DNA of 64,000 nt from Methanofervidicoccus sp. A16 (GTDB lineage Archaea; AGJL01; Methanococci; Methanococcales; Methanococcaceae). The position numbers were made by a program, and so were the translations under genes. This document shows positions 9,367 through 18,757 of this stretch, one piece after another. The stretch covers positions 1,302,001 to 1,366,000 of the forward strand of contig NZ_CP022242.1 of assembly GCF_003351865.1 (NCBI RefSeq), read 5' to 3'. Within the stretch, counting starts at the first letter, position 1. Every line of letters begins with the position of its first letter. Below the pieces are notes generated by a model. That model saw nothing but the letters and a program-made list of their open reading frames with translations, searched no databases and had not been told where the DNA came from.

Positions 9367-10210
9367 CAACCTTCATTAAATAACTTCTAGCAAAACAGTA
9401 ATTACATTTAACTTTAAATAGTTTAATACCTTCCCCACTGTTGATATTCCCCCCATAGAAACAGCCTTCTAAGGTGGGACAGGGATATATATCCCCTATC
9501 TCGTTGACGAAGAGGAGATCTCCACTGTTTAAATAGCAGTACTTATCCTGGGAGTTTCTCCTTAAATTCTTTATATATATGGGAAGATCTTTCATCTCCT
9601 CTAGTATCTTTCTAAATTCTCCCTCCATTGGCATCAGGGAGAGATGTTCCCTTTTCTTAGGTTTCAATAGGTCGAAACTTATACTTCTTACCCCTATGGA
9701 GATAAGGTAATAGACAAGATCCAGTAGATGTGGAAGGTTTTTACTAGTTACTACAGTTGTAATTCCAAAGGGCACGTTCTTCTTCCTTAGTAGGTATATA
9801 CCTTTTAAGGTATCCAAGGTAGAGGGTTTTCCATTTTTATAGGGCCTTAAAGTAGCATCTCTGGGATCTATGGTGTCTAAACTTACACCTACTTTTATAT
9901 CCAACTCTTTGATCCTCTCGATAGTTCCTTCCTTCAGTAAAGTGCCGTTAGTCTGAATAGCGTAGGAAATATTTTTATCTGGATATTGATCATTGCAATA
10001 ATCTACAACCTTCTCAATTAATTTAAAGTTCAAGAGAGGTTCCCCTCCAGTAAATTGGATCTTTAATCTATCATCACTCTTTAAAATGTAGTCTATGGCG
10101 TTCTTAGCAGTTTTAAATTCCATATCTTTTTTACTTGAGTTGTTTTCCCTATAACAGTATATACACCTTAGATTACAGTTGTTGGTTATCTTCAGTATTA
10201 AAAACTTCAT
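9350..10210 (-). CDS. Radical SAM protein with SPASM-like C-terminus
   Basis: Residues 12-19 hold CNLRCIYC, the CxxxCxxC motif that binds the radical-SAM 4Fe-4S cluster, followed by the GGEPLL SAM-binding motif. Further cysteines cluster near the C-terminus (KYCYL, IYPCPTLEGCF, CNYCFA) in the spacing of a SPASM/twitch auxiliary cluster. Such proteins typically modify peptides or mature enzyme cofactors; the substrate is unknown. No small precursor peptide gene is evident next to it. The tail overlaps the AIM24-family gene on the opposite strand. Confidence 0.8.
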   Translation of the reverse strand: MKFLILKITNNCNLRCIYCYRENNSSKKDMEFKTAKNAIDYILKSDDRLKIQFTGGEPLLNFKLIEKVVDYCNDQYPDKNISYAIQTNGTLLKEGTIERIKELDIKVGVSLDTIDPRDATLRPYKNGKPSTLDTLKGIYLLRKKNVPFGITTVVTSKNLPHLLDLVYYLISIGVRSISFDLLKPKKREHLSLMPMEGEFRKILEEMKDLPIYIKNLRRNSQDKYCYLNSGDLLFVNEIGDIYPCPTLEGCFYGGNINSGEGIKLFKVKCNYCFARSYLMKVVNDPS

Positions 10211-10395
10211 TTTATCACAGAGAAGATGTCGAGGAACCTGTTATTTTACTTTTATTTATTTTTAATTTTTTAATAAAAATAATAAAAAATATAAAAATAA
10301 TTTTTCTTAAAATTTTAAAAATAAAATGTATTTGCACTGTCAAGAGGATTTTTAATGAGAATTAAAGAAAATACTCTATAAAAAATTAAAAGAAT

Positions 10396-11178
10396 CTATC
10401 CAATATATCTTAGATCCTCCTCTCTCTGTCTCTTGTCCTTCTCCCTAACCATGAAATGGCTCTGCTCTAACTGTTTCTCAAATCTCTTGATCCTCTCTAA
10501 GAAGGCCTCCATCTCTCTAGCCCTCTTCTCCAACTCTCCCATATCTATCTCGATGTTAAGAACCTTGGAGAGTACCTCAAGTACCTTCCTTGCAGATTTT
10601 GGATCTATGAGATAACCAGGTGTCTCTCCCATAAGACAGGCTCCTTCGATACCCATTAACTTTGAGAATGTAAGCATCAAACCTGCAGCACCTACTATAC
10701 CTCCTCCATCTGCCCTAAATAGTGCACCATGTTCCTTTATCCTATCTGCAAGTTCCTTTGAAGTTGCTGCAACGTAGACCAATGGATCCTCTTTTATACG
10801 CCCTATACCAAATCCACCAAGAGTATAGGTTATCCTTGCACCATATTTAATTCCGATCTCAACTAACCTCTTAGAGAGTTGATACTGTCCTATAGGAGAT
10901 AGGGCCTGAGTATTCCCAGTAACTACCACCATTGGAATAGGTTCCTTTATAATATAGATCTCATTGTTCATACTTTCTATTGTACCGTCCTCATTTACCA
11001 GTACCTGAGGAGGGAAGTCATTACAGTATATCTCCATAATCTTCTCTCCCTGGAACTCCTGTATAAGGTGTTCCGCCGCTATCCTACCAACATGCCCTAT
11101 CCCTGGAAGTCCCTCTATAAGTACAGCATCTTTTAGAGGTTCAACCTTCTTTATTATCCTCTCTATAATCTCTACCAT
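10396..11178 (-). CDS. PAC2-family proteasome assembly chaperone homologue
   Basis: A 260-residue protein of the PAC2 family (COG2047-like), recognised by its N-terminal VLIEGLPGIGHVGRIAAEHL segment, the VVVTGNTQALSPIGQYQL segment and the GGFGIGR loop. Archaeal members PbaA/PbaB assist or bind the 20S proteasome. The last 40 residues are a charged coiled coil ending in LRYIG. That tail is reminiscent of, but not the same as, the HbYX tail that docks to the proteasome ring. The upstream gap (11179-11548) separates it from nurA and holds an inverted-repeat element. Confidence 0.82.
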   Translation of the reverse strand: MVEIIERIIKKVEPLKDAVLIEGLPGIGHVGRIAAEHLIQEFQGEKIMEIYCNDFPPQVLVNEDGTIESMNNEIYIIKEPIPMVVVTGNTQALSPIGQYQLSKRLVEIGIKYGARITYTLGGFGIGRIKEDPLVYVAATSKELADRIKEHGALFRADGGGIVGAAGLMLTFSKLMGIEGACLMGETPGYLIDPKSARKVLEVLSKVLNIEIDMGELEKRAREMEAFLERIKRFEKQLEQSHFMVREKDKRQREEDLRYIG

Positions 11179-11548
11179 AATTACACCTTAATTTTTTTAA
11201 ATAATATAATTATTATTTTATCATTATTATTTTTTATTATTATACCTTAGTTCCATCAAAGTAGTAATTAAAAGAATAGTAAAGAATAATAATTATAATA
11301 AAAATCCCAATAAATCAATTAGTAAAAATGAACTACATTTCAGGATCTTTTCTGAACACTAAGATAAAGAGAGAAATTCTGTTATAATATAAGATATCAA
11401 CAGTTGTAGTTAGGAGATGTTCAGAGAATATTCTTTCCTCCAATGTTCAGGATTAAATATATCTTTATTTTTTAATAAATTTTTTAATAATTATTATTCT
11501 TATTATCATCATTATTTATTTTAAACTATTACTTGATGGACTTATTAT
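11179..11548. other. 370-bp gap holding an inverted-repeat element and the PAC2-gene promoter
   Basis: The gap lies between two minus-strand genes, nurA and the PAC2-family gene. Most of it is occupied by the TIR element at 11243-11545. The promoter of the PAC2-family gene must lie in or beside the element. No open frame. Confidence 0.5.
11243..11545. repeat. TIR element A (MITE-like, about 300 bp)
   Basis: The left end reads ACCTTAGTTCCATCAAAGTA and the right end, reversed, is a close relative (TTAAACTATTACTTGATGGA). Inside is a second inverted pair, TTCTGAACAC near 11350 and ATGTTCAGAGAA near 11418. The same end sequence recurs near 20.2, 20.8, 23.0, 23.3 and 51.4 kb. There is no coding capacity. 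Confidence 0.55.
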
Positions 11549-12673
11549 TTATATCACTACATCCCTATCTCTACTTTCATATAACTTTAACAACTTGGCA
11601 CAGATCTCCATATCTTTATCACTGATCTTCACATCCTCATGACTCCTCTTAAGTATATAGGGATATCCTCCTACAGATATATCCCTTAGATTTATAAAGA
11701 ACTCCTCATCTAGTTTTTTAAGGGATGTGATATTTAGAACACCTCCTCTACTATCCAACCTTACAAACTGATAGTACAACTCATCTATATCAAGATTGAA
11801 CCTCTTTAAGTAGTGTATGTTGTAGTATATGTTGTAATCCACCTCATTTTTATCTGCCAGATTGACAGGTTTAGAGTATCCAGTACCTTCAACACTTGAA
11901 AAAATACCCATATCTGGGATGGTTTTAATGATAGATGTACCATTGTTATTGTACTTTTTGAAGTATATACTCATCTTAGAGGTTTTTGACACTCCTACAA
12001 ACTTATCCCAGTAGTTTTTAACTATCTCCCTCAGTAGCACTATATACTCAACCTGTTCCAATATAATCCTAAGTTTCTCATCTTCAGCATCTTTAACAGT
12101 TGTTGTAACAGGTGTTAATTTATTACTGTCTAAATCCTGATAGATCTCCTCTTTTATATCCCTTTTATAGTCCTTATAGTACTCTTCTATTATCCTGTAG
12201 TCTTCTCTTACCTCTCCATTAACCCTACCACCGTATGTATGGCTCTGTATAATGAGGGAGTAGAGGGAGCCGTCAAATAGATAGCAATCTATATCCCTGT
12301 TTTTAAGGTTCCAGAGTGCAGTTTTCAACTCCATATTGATCATGTATAGTTTAAGTCTATACTCCACATATTTGTAGGGAATAACAATTCCAGGTTCCCA
12401 GAAGGAGATAGAGTCCTCTAATCCCTCTCCTACCTTGTTAGTGTAGGAGACAGATCCCACTAAGTAGAGACATAAATCAATATAGTCTATCCTGTTGAAA
12501 CTACCGTCTCCCCCTCCAAATGTATAATTCTGTCCGCTACCTTCGAAGTTGCAGTTTATCCAACAGTCATTTATTACCTGTTTTTTATAATCGATCTCCC
12601 TCTTTATCCTCTCTATCAACTTGGAAATTTCCTCCTTTTTACTGAGGATGTAAAAATACTTCAAAGAAGACAC
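11549..12673 (-). CDS. nurA: NurA-family 5'-3' nuclease
   Basis: NurA resects DNA ends together with the HerA helicase and Mre11-Rad50 in archaeal double-strand break repair. The 374-residue protein shows the metal-binding aspartates of the NurA/Argonaute-like RNase H fold: GGGDGSFN (D56) and LFDGSLYS (about residue 153). Its length fits the family. herA and rad50, usually neighbours, are absent from the window; mre11 is about 3 kb away on the other strand. The start follows a short AT-rich leader. Confidence 0.82.
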   Translation of the reverse strand: MSSLKYFYILSKKEEISKLIERIKREIDYKKQVINDCWINCNFEGSGQNYTFGGGDGSFNRIDYIDLCLYLVGSVSYTNKVGEGLEDSISFWEPGIVIPYKYVEYRLKLYMINMELKTALWNLKNRDIDCYLFDGSLYSLIIQSHTYGGRVNGEVREDYRIIEEYYKDYKRDIKEEIYQDLDSNKLTPVTTTVKDAEDEKLRIILEQVEYIVLLREIVKNYWDKFVGVSKTSKMSIYFKKYNNNGTSIIKTIPDMGIFSSVEGTGYSKPVNLADKNEVDYNIYYNIHYLKRFNLDIDELYYQFVRLDSRGGVLNITSLKKLDEEFFINLRDISVGGYPYILKRSHEDVKISDKDMEICAKLLKLYESRDRDVVI

Positions 12674-12798
12674 CTTATTAATTTATTAAAAAATCTAAAT
12701 AAATCCTAGATACCAATCTTTTAATATTTTTATATATAGTTTTTATAATAGTTATATATAAATCTAATCTTTAAATAGATAGGTTAAATGGTGATAAT

Positions 12799-13176
12799 AT
12801 GAAGGATGGAGAAAATGAGATGGATATTATAAAGATAGCCGCAAATGAGATGTTGAAAGGTTCTAAAATGCTGGGAGAACATTGTAAATTTTGTGGTTTT
12901 CCTCTATTTCAGGATAGAAAAGGAAATAAGTACTGTGTACGTTGTAGGACATTGAAGAAAAGGGAGGAGAAAAACAAAAGGGACAAGATAGAGATCTGTA
13001 GAGAAGATAAAAGAGATATGGCACCTCCATACAGTCAAAATACTTACATAAAAATAATAGATAAAAAGATAGATTATTTATTTAAAAGATTAGAGGAGGA
13101 GTGTGACGTCGCCAGAATTATGGAGATCACCGAAGTCATTAAAGCACTTATTAAGTTAAAGTCCAAATTAGAATAG
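12799..13176 (+). CDS. Sjogren's/scleroderma autoantigen 1 (p27)-type zinc-ribbon protein
   Basis: A 125-residue protein with one zinc ribbon, CKFCGFPLF then CVRC (Cys29, 32, 46, 49), in the Auto_anti-p27 family. A lysine-rich stretch and a C-terminal helical region follow. The family is common in archaea and has no established role; the ribbon suggests nucleic-acid or protein binding. GGTGATAAT lies just before the ATG. The 3' end overlaps the convergent nuclease gene by 9 bp. Confidence 0.78.
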   Translation: MKDGENEMDIIKIAANEMLKGSKMLGEHCKFCGFPLFQDRKGNKYCVRCRTLKKREEKNKRDKIEICREDKRDMAPPYSQNTYIKIIDKKIDYLFKRLEEECDVARIMEITEVIKALIKLKSKLE

Positions 13177-14433
13177 AGGTAGTACACTCCCCACAGGAGG
13201 AGCAAAGGTAGGTATCTTAAGGGATTTCCATATAGTCATAGCCAGAGATAGTGATTGATACCTCTCTCCATGTACTACAAATACCTTATTTGGAGTAGGT
13301 ATCTTTTTCAGATACCTTATAAGGGAGTTGTAGTCACCATGTGCAGAGAACTCTATCTTAACCACCTCTCCCCTAACAGGTATCTCATTTTTGAAAGGCT
13401 TAATCGTTTTTGCCCCCTCCTCCAAGGCCCTCCCTAAGGTGTCCTCTGCCTGATACCCTGTTAGGATAAGTTTATTCTGAGGGTACTTCAGGAGTTTTAA
13501 GTACTGGAGTACTGGGCCCCCTTGGAGCATCCCAGAGGTGGATATTATAATACATGGACCTTCATTGAAAACATCACTGTCAGCCTTCTTTACGTATCCA
13601 AAGGGATTCTGTCCACACTCTAACATCCTCCTTATCTTTGGATTCAACCACTGGGAATAACTTAGATAAACTCCTGTAGTATGGATAATAGAGCCATCTA
13701 CATATACAGGTACCTCCTCTAAGACTCCACTGTTCATATAGTGATATATAACTGCTATTATCTCCTGGGCTCTGCCTACTGCAAATACAGGTATTATTAC
13801 TTTACCTTTCTTCTCTATAGTACTTGAGATCTCCTCTATAAGTTGTCTCTCCAAAGCCTTCCTAGCAGGTTTTATATCTAAAGGTGAGCCGTAGGTGGAT
13901 TCTATTATAAGAGTATCTATCTCCTCTATATCTGTATCTGCAGGTTTCAACGTCCTAGTTTCTCTCTCATTTATATCTCCAGTATAGAGTAATTTCTTCC
14001 CCTCTATATCTAAGTATATAGAGGAACTTCCAAGGATATGGCCAGCGTCGTACATCTCCATTGTGATATCTTCAGTTATCCTCTTTTTCTCCTTGTAATT
14101 TACAGTTTCTATAACATCTAAGGCTCTCTTTATCTCCTTCTCACCGTAAATTTTCGAGAGTTTTGAAACATCCTTCCAGAGTATATACATGAGATCTGCA
14201 GAGGGTGTTGTACAGTATACCTTTCTGAAGTTGAAACAGGGTATAGCCCCAGAGTGGTCTAGGTGGGCATGGGATACTAATACAGCGTCTATATCTTTGG
14301 TGTCTATATTTGGTACTGCATTCTTGTTTGGATCCATACCACAATCTAAGAGTATCTTAGATTTTTTCGTATCTATCTCCATACAGGACATTCCTATTTG
14401 ATGACATCCTCCGTGAAATCTAATTATCGGCAT
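13168..14433 (-). CDS. Beta-CASP metallo-beta-lactamase ribonuclease (aCPSF2-like)
   Basis: An MBL-fold nuclease of 421 residues. The zinc motif HAHLDH is at residues 55-60, later histidines occur in DAGHILGSS and in the C-terminal FSAHGDYN, and the beta-CASP insert is between. There is no N-terminal KH region, so it fits aCPSF2 better than the KH-bearing aCPSF1. Relatives act in RNA 3'-end formation and decay. The ATG has GTGA four bases upstream. It is the first of three MBL-fold RNases in this window, with RNase Z and RNase J. Confidence 0.85.
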   Translation of the reverse strand: MPIIRFHGGCHQIGMSCMEIDTKKSKILLDCGMDPNKNAVPNIDTKDIDAVLVSHAHLDHSGAIPCFNFRKVYCTTPSADLMYILWKDVSKLSKIYGEKEIKRALDVIETVNYKEKKRITEDITMEMYDAGHILGSSSIYLDIEGKKLLYTGDINERETRTLKPADTDIEEIDTLIIESTYGSPLDIKPARKALERQLIEEISSTIEKKGKVIIPVFAVGRAQEIIAVIYHYMNSGVLEEVPVYVDGSIIHTTGVYLSYSQWLNPKIRRMLECGQNPFGYVKKADSDVFNEGPCIIISTSGMLQGGPVLQYLKLLKYPQNKLILTGYQAEDTLGRALEEGAKTIKPFKNEIPVRGEVVKIEFSAHGDYNSLIRYLKKIPTPNKVFVVHGERYQSLSLAMTIWKSLKIPTFAPPVGSVLPLF

Positions 14434-14739
14434 ATTTTCACGTTTTTTGATTTGTAAAAGTATATATAGTAGTTCTCACAACTATTAAAATGGAGGTTCT
14501 TTATAGATTGTAGGTGTGCAAGGTTTTAAAGGCTATCAGATTGGAGGTAGTAATCTATTTTTAATCTTTTATACTTTCCTTAAAAATTTATTTTACTTTT
14601 AATTAAAATTGATTTTATAAAAATTGTAATTAAAAAAGCAAAAATAATACATTAAAAATTATCTATAAAAAAGGATCAGTAGAAAATTTCATTTATATTT
14701 TCCTAGTACTATTATAAAGGTTAGTTTTTATTATATTTA
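14434..14739. other. 306-bp AT-rich intergenic region
   Basis: This lies between two minus-strand genes, the RlmF-like methyltransferase and the aCPSF2-like nuclease. The minus strand shows a TATA-like CTATATATACTT around 14458-14470, close to the nuclease start and so implying a very short leader. Otherwise low-complexity A/T; no open frame seen. Confidence 0.4.
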
Positions 14740-15534
14740 TTAGAGAAAATACCCTTTTATAATATATCTTTTCCTCTTACCAACTTCTATCTTATCAGTT
14801 TTCAAATTTAGTCCTAAATTAACTATCTCTTCTTCTATTATCTTCCTCCTTTCCTTAGGTTTATGGGGCATCATCAACCCTATAATTCCCCCTCTTCTTA
14901 AATACTTTATGCCCTCTCTGAGGATCCTTAAGGAGAACTCCTCTCCGTATTTTCCTCCACCGATTAACTCCACCTCTCTGGCGTAGGCTCCTCCAAAACT
15001 CCTCTTAGATGGTACAGAATGAGGAGAATAGAATGGAGGATAGGATAGAATTATATCGAACTTTTTACCCTCAATTTCAGGTATCCCCTCAACGATCTTG
15101 CCCTTGGAGTCTATTATCCTTACTCTATTTTCTAAGTTGTTCCTTATAACGTTATCCCAGGCTAACTTTATATACTCTTTTACAACCTCTGTGGCGTAGA
15201 CGTTACACCTGTAGTACTTTGCAATCATTATGGCGAGGATACCTGAACCTGTCCCGATCTCCAGTACATCTTTTATATCTCTACTGTTTTCCTCTTTAAA
15301 ACTCTCACATAGGTTTTTTATAAAGAGATATCTACTGACAGGTGTTGGTATTAGGGCGTCCCTGTGGAAATCCATATCTATGTTAAATACATGTTTCAGT
15401 ACAGTTTTGTTGTAGAGATAGAGGGATTCCTTACTTTTAAAATCTATCCTTATTTTTCCATTTTTGTAGTATGTGTATTTTTTTAGTTCAGGATTTAACT
15501 TTAAGGCGTCCTCTATTTTTAGTCCTAACTTCAT
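14740..15534 (-). CDS. RlmF/METTL16-like N6-adenine RNA methyltransferase
   Basis: The protein has motif I (LEIGTGSGILAIM) and an SYPPFYSP catalytic motif, the (D/N/S)PP(F/Y) signature of N6-adenine methyltransferases, in the context typical of the RlmF/METTL16 group. By family it methylates adenine in RNA (rRNA or snRNA in relatives); the archaeal target is not known to me. A longer reading frame starts at TTG 15579 without a ribosome site. The ATG at 15534 has GGGAT four bases upstream, so I use it (264 residues). It is divergent from mre11. Confidence 0.78.
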   Translation of the reverse strand: MKLGLKIEDALKLNPELKKYTYYKNGKIRIDFKSKESLYLYNKTVLKHVFNIDMDFHRDALIPTPVSRYLFIKNLCESFKEENSRDIKDVLEIGTGSGILAIMIAKYYRCNVYATEVVKEYIKLAWDNVIRNNLENRVRIIDSKGKIVEGIPEIEGKKFDIILSYPPFYSPHSVPSKRSFGGAYAREVELIGGGKYGEEFSLRILREGIKYLRRGGIIGLMMPHKPKERRKIIEEEIVNLGLNLKTDKIEVGKRKRYIIKGYFL

Positions 15535-15620
15535 AGGGATCCCATAATTATTAAAAATATTTTTAAGTCTAAATAACAATTATTATTATATATTATATTT
15601 TAATAATGATAGGTGATACC

Positions 15621-16727
15621 TTGCAGTTTGTCCACATAGCAGACAACCACCTTGGGTATAGACAGTACAACTTAGACGAAAGAGAAAAAGATATATACAG
15701 AGCATTTAAGGAGTGCATCGATAAGATAATTGAGATAAAGCCAGACTTTGTTGTACACAGTGGAGATCTATTTGAACACCCTGAGCCTTCAGTTAATGCC
15801 CTCTATACAGCGATAGAAGGTTTTAAGAAATTAATGGAACATAACATACCTATCTATATAATCCATGGAAACCATGACAAACCTAGGAGGGATTTCAAGA
15901 AATCTCCCTTTACAATACTCAAAAAAGTTTTAGGTGATCGTTTTAAGACATTCTTTCGAAAGAAGTGTCATATATTTGAAAAAGAGGGTAGGGAGGTATT
16001 TATAGGAGGCAATGATTTCACTTCGAGAAGTAATGTATCCACTCTTCATGAAACCTACAAGATGATAGAGGTGGACTCCAAGAACTACAAAGACAGGATA
16101 CTCCTTTTCCATCAAAGTCTATACTCCTATTCTAATCTTCCAACCTATGAAATACAGTTGGATGATCTTCCCCAGGGATTTAAATATTACGCTGGAGGGC
16201 ATATCCACCAGAGGATATTGAGAAATGTGGGGGATGGAATCCTAGCCTACAGTGGCTCCACAGAGATATATACTTACGACGAATACGAGGATTACGAGAA
16301 AAATGGAAAGGGGTTCTACCTAGTAGATATCAGTAGAGAGGACTGTGATGTAGATAGGATAGATATAAAATGTAGGGATTTTGTAGTGGAGAAGGGCATA
16401 ACAGATGAAGAGTCTTTTAAGAGATTCCTTGAAAAGTTAAAATCTAAGAACGAACCTGTAGTTATCTGCTCCGTTCTTAGGGATCTATCTGAGAGGTTGG
16501 AAAGGGCACTGAAAAGTAAAAAAACTCTCTACAATAGGATAACATACTTAGATGGAATATCTGAGGAGGAGATATTGGACATTGCCCATATGGACATTGA
16601 GGAAGTATTTAGGGAATTTTTGAAGAGTAGGAATTACGATGTAAATTTTGTATATGGAATATACGACGAAGTGATAAGAGGAAGAGATCTATACAAGTAC
16701 TTAGAGGATTACTTTAGATGCTTTTAA
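15621..16727 (+). CDS. mre11: Mre11 DNA repair nuclease
   Basis: A calcineurin-like phosphoesterase with the full Mre11 set of metal ligands: HIADNHLG (D8, H10 from the TTG start), HSGDLFEHP, IHGNHD, LFHQS and AGGHIHQR. Mre11 forms a complex with Rad50 and processes DNA ends with NurA-HerA. A frame-matching ATG lies at 15606, but AGGTGAT at 15611-15617 points to TTG at 15621, giving MQFVHIADNHLGY as in relatives and 368 residues. rad50 does not follow: the next gene, rnz, is on the other strand and the tails overlap by 27 bp. Confidence 0.9.
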   Translation: MQFVHIADNHLGYRQYNLDEREKDIYRAFKECIDKIIEIKPDFVVHSGDLFEHPEPSVNALYTAIEGFKKLMEHNIPIYIIHGNHDKPRRDFKKSPFTILKKVLGDRFKTFFRKKCHIFEKEGREVFIGGNDFTSRSNVSTLHETYKMIEVDSKNYKDRILLFHQSLYSYSNLPTYEIQLDDLPQGFKYYAGGHIHQRILRNVGDGILAYSGSTEIYTYDEYEDYEKNGKGFYLVDISREDCDVDRIDIKCRDFVVEKGITDEESFKRFLEKLKSKNEPVVICSVLRDLSERLERALKSKKTLYNRITYLDGISEEEILDIAHMDIEEVFREFLKSRNYDVNFVYGIYDEVIRGRDLYKYLEDYFRCF

Positions 16728-17693
16728 ATGATAGGCAACGCTAACTCCTATATTTTCCTCTCCTTTAGAGATAAGTGGATACTCCATAAGATCCTCTGCC
16801 ACTATGGTATCTACACCTTTCTCTTCTCTAAATGTCTCAACCTCCCTTAGATAGTTCTCTGTCTCCTCGTCATATCTTGCAGAGAGGTGAGTTAGTATAA
16901 GTTTTTCCACCTTTGCAATACTACCTATATTTATGGCGTCCTCTACTGTAGAGTGCATAGTTTCAATGGCATGGTCCTCTTTAGTACTGTCAAATGTAGC
17001 CTCGTGGATCAGTATTCTGCAGTCTAAAGACCTTATAAACTCTCCAAAGCCCTTGACTGGCAGAGTATCTCCACTGTATGCCACAGATATTCCTCTCTTT
17101 GGTGGAAGGAGGACATCTTCAGGATATATCTTTTTCCCATCCTTGGATATCACTGGATAACCCTCCTTCAACCTCCTCAGGTCTGGCCCCATCTTCACTC
17201 CCAACTCAATAGCCCTCTTTATGTCCAACTGTGGTTTTTTCTTCTCTTTGAATATATAACCTAATGTAGGTACTGAGTGTCTCATGGGATAGGAGTATAC
17301 CTGATACTTTTCCCCATCTATGACACACTGAGGGCTATCAGTAGGGATCTCATGAATATGTATATCAAAGGTTGTATGGAAACCTAACTTCATCATACAT
17401 CTCATTACTTCCTCAGTTTCAGGAGGTCCATATATATGGATAGGGGTTTTCCTCTTACCTAGTCCCATAGATTGCAGGAGACCTGATATCCCCAGTATGT
17501 GGTCCCCATGGAGGTGTGAGATGAATATATGTTTTATCTTCATAGGGGAGACATCTGTATGAACCATCTGTCTCTGAGTGCCCTCTCCACAGTCGAAGAG
17601 GAGCACATCTCCGTTGTATTTAAGTGCTATTGAGGGCTGGTTTCTCTTCTTTGTAGGTATAGAAGAACCTGTTCCTAAGAATACTATTTTCAT
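16701..17693 (-). CDS. rnz: Ribonuclease Z (tRNA 3' endonuclease)
   Basis: RNase Z cuts off tRNA 3' trailers. The 330-residue protein has HLHGDH (H60, H62, D64, H65), the MKIVFLGTGSS start and the GEGTQRQM motif of the short-form family, plus late histidines (HEATFDS, LTHLSARY). It is 10-20 residues longer than usual at the C-terminus, where it runs into mre11 on the other strand. It sits 17 bp behind a small HTH gene and is probably cotranscribed with it. Confidence 0.93.
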   Translation of the reverse strand: MKIVFLGTGSSIPTKKRNQPSIALKYNGDVLLFDCGEGTQRQMVHTDVSPMKIKHIFISHLHGDHILGISGLLQSMGLGKRKTPIHIYGPPETEEVMRCMMKLGFHTTFDIHIHEIPTDSPQCVIDGEKYQVYSYPMRHSVPTLGYIFKEKKKPQLDIKRAIELGVKMGPDLRRLKEGYPVISKDGKKIYPEDVLLPPKRGISVAYSGDTLPVKGFGEFIRSLDCRILIHEATFDSTKEDHAIETMHSTVEDAINIGSIAKVEKLILTHLSARYDEETENYLREVETFREEKGVDTIVAEDLMEYPLISKGEENIGVSVAYHLKASKVIL

Positions 17694-17710
17694 AGTATCT
17701 CCTTTATCCT

Positions 17711-18103
17711 TTATTTTTTAATATATTCTTCTATATACTCCTCCAAATCCCTATTGTCGATATCATCTATCCACTTTCTAACCTCATCACGCCACTTCTC
17801 TATAGTTTCTAATACTTTGGACCTCACCTCACTGAAAGGAATTGCCTCGTATCTATAGAAATAACCTCCCTTTCTAAGATTTATCTGCTTCCTCCTTACA
17901 AGACCTGCCCTTATTAGATTCTGCATAGATCTCTGGATTGTACTCCTGTCCCTATTTAACAACTCTGCAATAGTACTCACTTTGGAAGGCCCATTCTTTA
18001 AGAGTGTAAGATACACCGCAACATCCAAGGGTTTTATGTCAAATATACAACACATTATATTTTCTAAGGATAGAGTAGGTGATTTGGAGATAGGTTTTTT
18101 CAT
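17711..18103 (-). CDS. TrmB-like winged-helix transcriptional regulator
   Basis: A 130-residue protein with a winged helix at about 25-75 (DVAVYLTLLKNGPSKVSTIA, then LLNRDRSTIQRSMQNLIRAG), similar to the DNA-binding part of TrmB. No effector domain follows; the C-terminus is a charged helix, suggesting dimerisation. GGTGATTTA precedes the ATG. It is 17 bp upstream of rnz on the same strand, so it may regulate itself and rnz, but no operator is visible to me. Confidence 0.72.
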   Translation of the reverse strand: MKKPISKSPTLSLENIMCCIFDIKPLDVAVYLTLLKNGPSKVSTIAELLNRDRSTIQRSMQNLIRAGLVRRKQINLRKGGYFYRYEAIPFSEVRSKVLETIEKWRDEVRKWIDDIDNRDLEEYIEEYIKK

Positions 18104-18757
18104 TAAATCACCACTATAATTTTTGTGATGTAATAATATAAATACATTAAGTATTCACTTTTGTTCCCAAAATAAGAATAAACCTCTTTATTGGTATAAT
18201 TCTAAAAATAACAATTATGGGCTAAAGTAATATAAATATATTTAATAATATCGATAATTTATCTATATTTAATTTATCCATTTTTCTAATATGAAGAAAT
18301 TCCTATTGGTAAATCTATACTTTATACTACAGTCCTAGGATATTTTGAGCATTAGAAAAGATAAACTTCAGGATCATGATTAAAAAAGAGTATTTTTAGA
18401 AGACTCTCATTTTCTGATTTTACATCGAGGTGAATAATAATCTGTTATAATAAACAAACTGTTCATACTAGACAAGACTATTAAAAGTTCCAATAATACA
18501 GAGTATACTTATAAAAATAAATTAAATAATATAAAAATTATCATCAAAAATAAAAAGAAAGAAGTCTTCTTAATCTCTATGAAATAATAGTACTGAAATA
18601 TAAGTAGAATCTTGTTTAATAAGACAGTAAGTATCTGAAATTTCCTGTAGGAGAGAAAATATAGATTTTTGCTTTATTATTATTAATTACAAAAATGTTA
18701 TATATCTAAGTAAAATAAGTGTACAACTTTTTCAAAAAATACAAAAGGTGATTATTT
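18104..18757. other. 654-bp AT-rich gap between divergent HTH gene and gatB
   Basis: It must carry the promoters of both divergent genes. There is no open frame of note and no RNA gene that I can fold. Degenerate words such as ATATTTTGAGCATTAG and AGACTCTCATTTTCTGA resemble the interiors of the TIR elements elsewhere, but I could not find matching ends. Confidence 0.4.

Noticed and set aside
11243-11545. TIR elements as autonomous insertion sequences
   Set aside because: Interiors are too short and have no open frame; at most they are non-autonomous.
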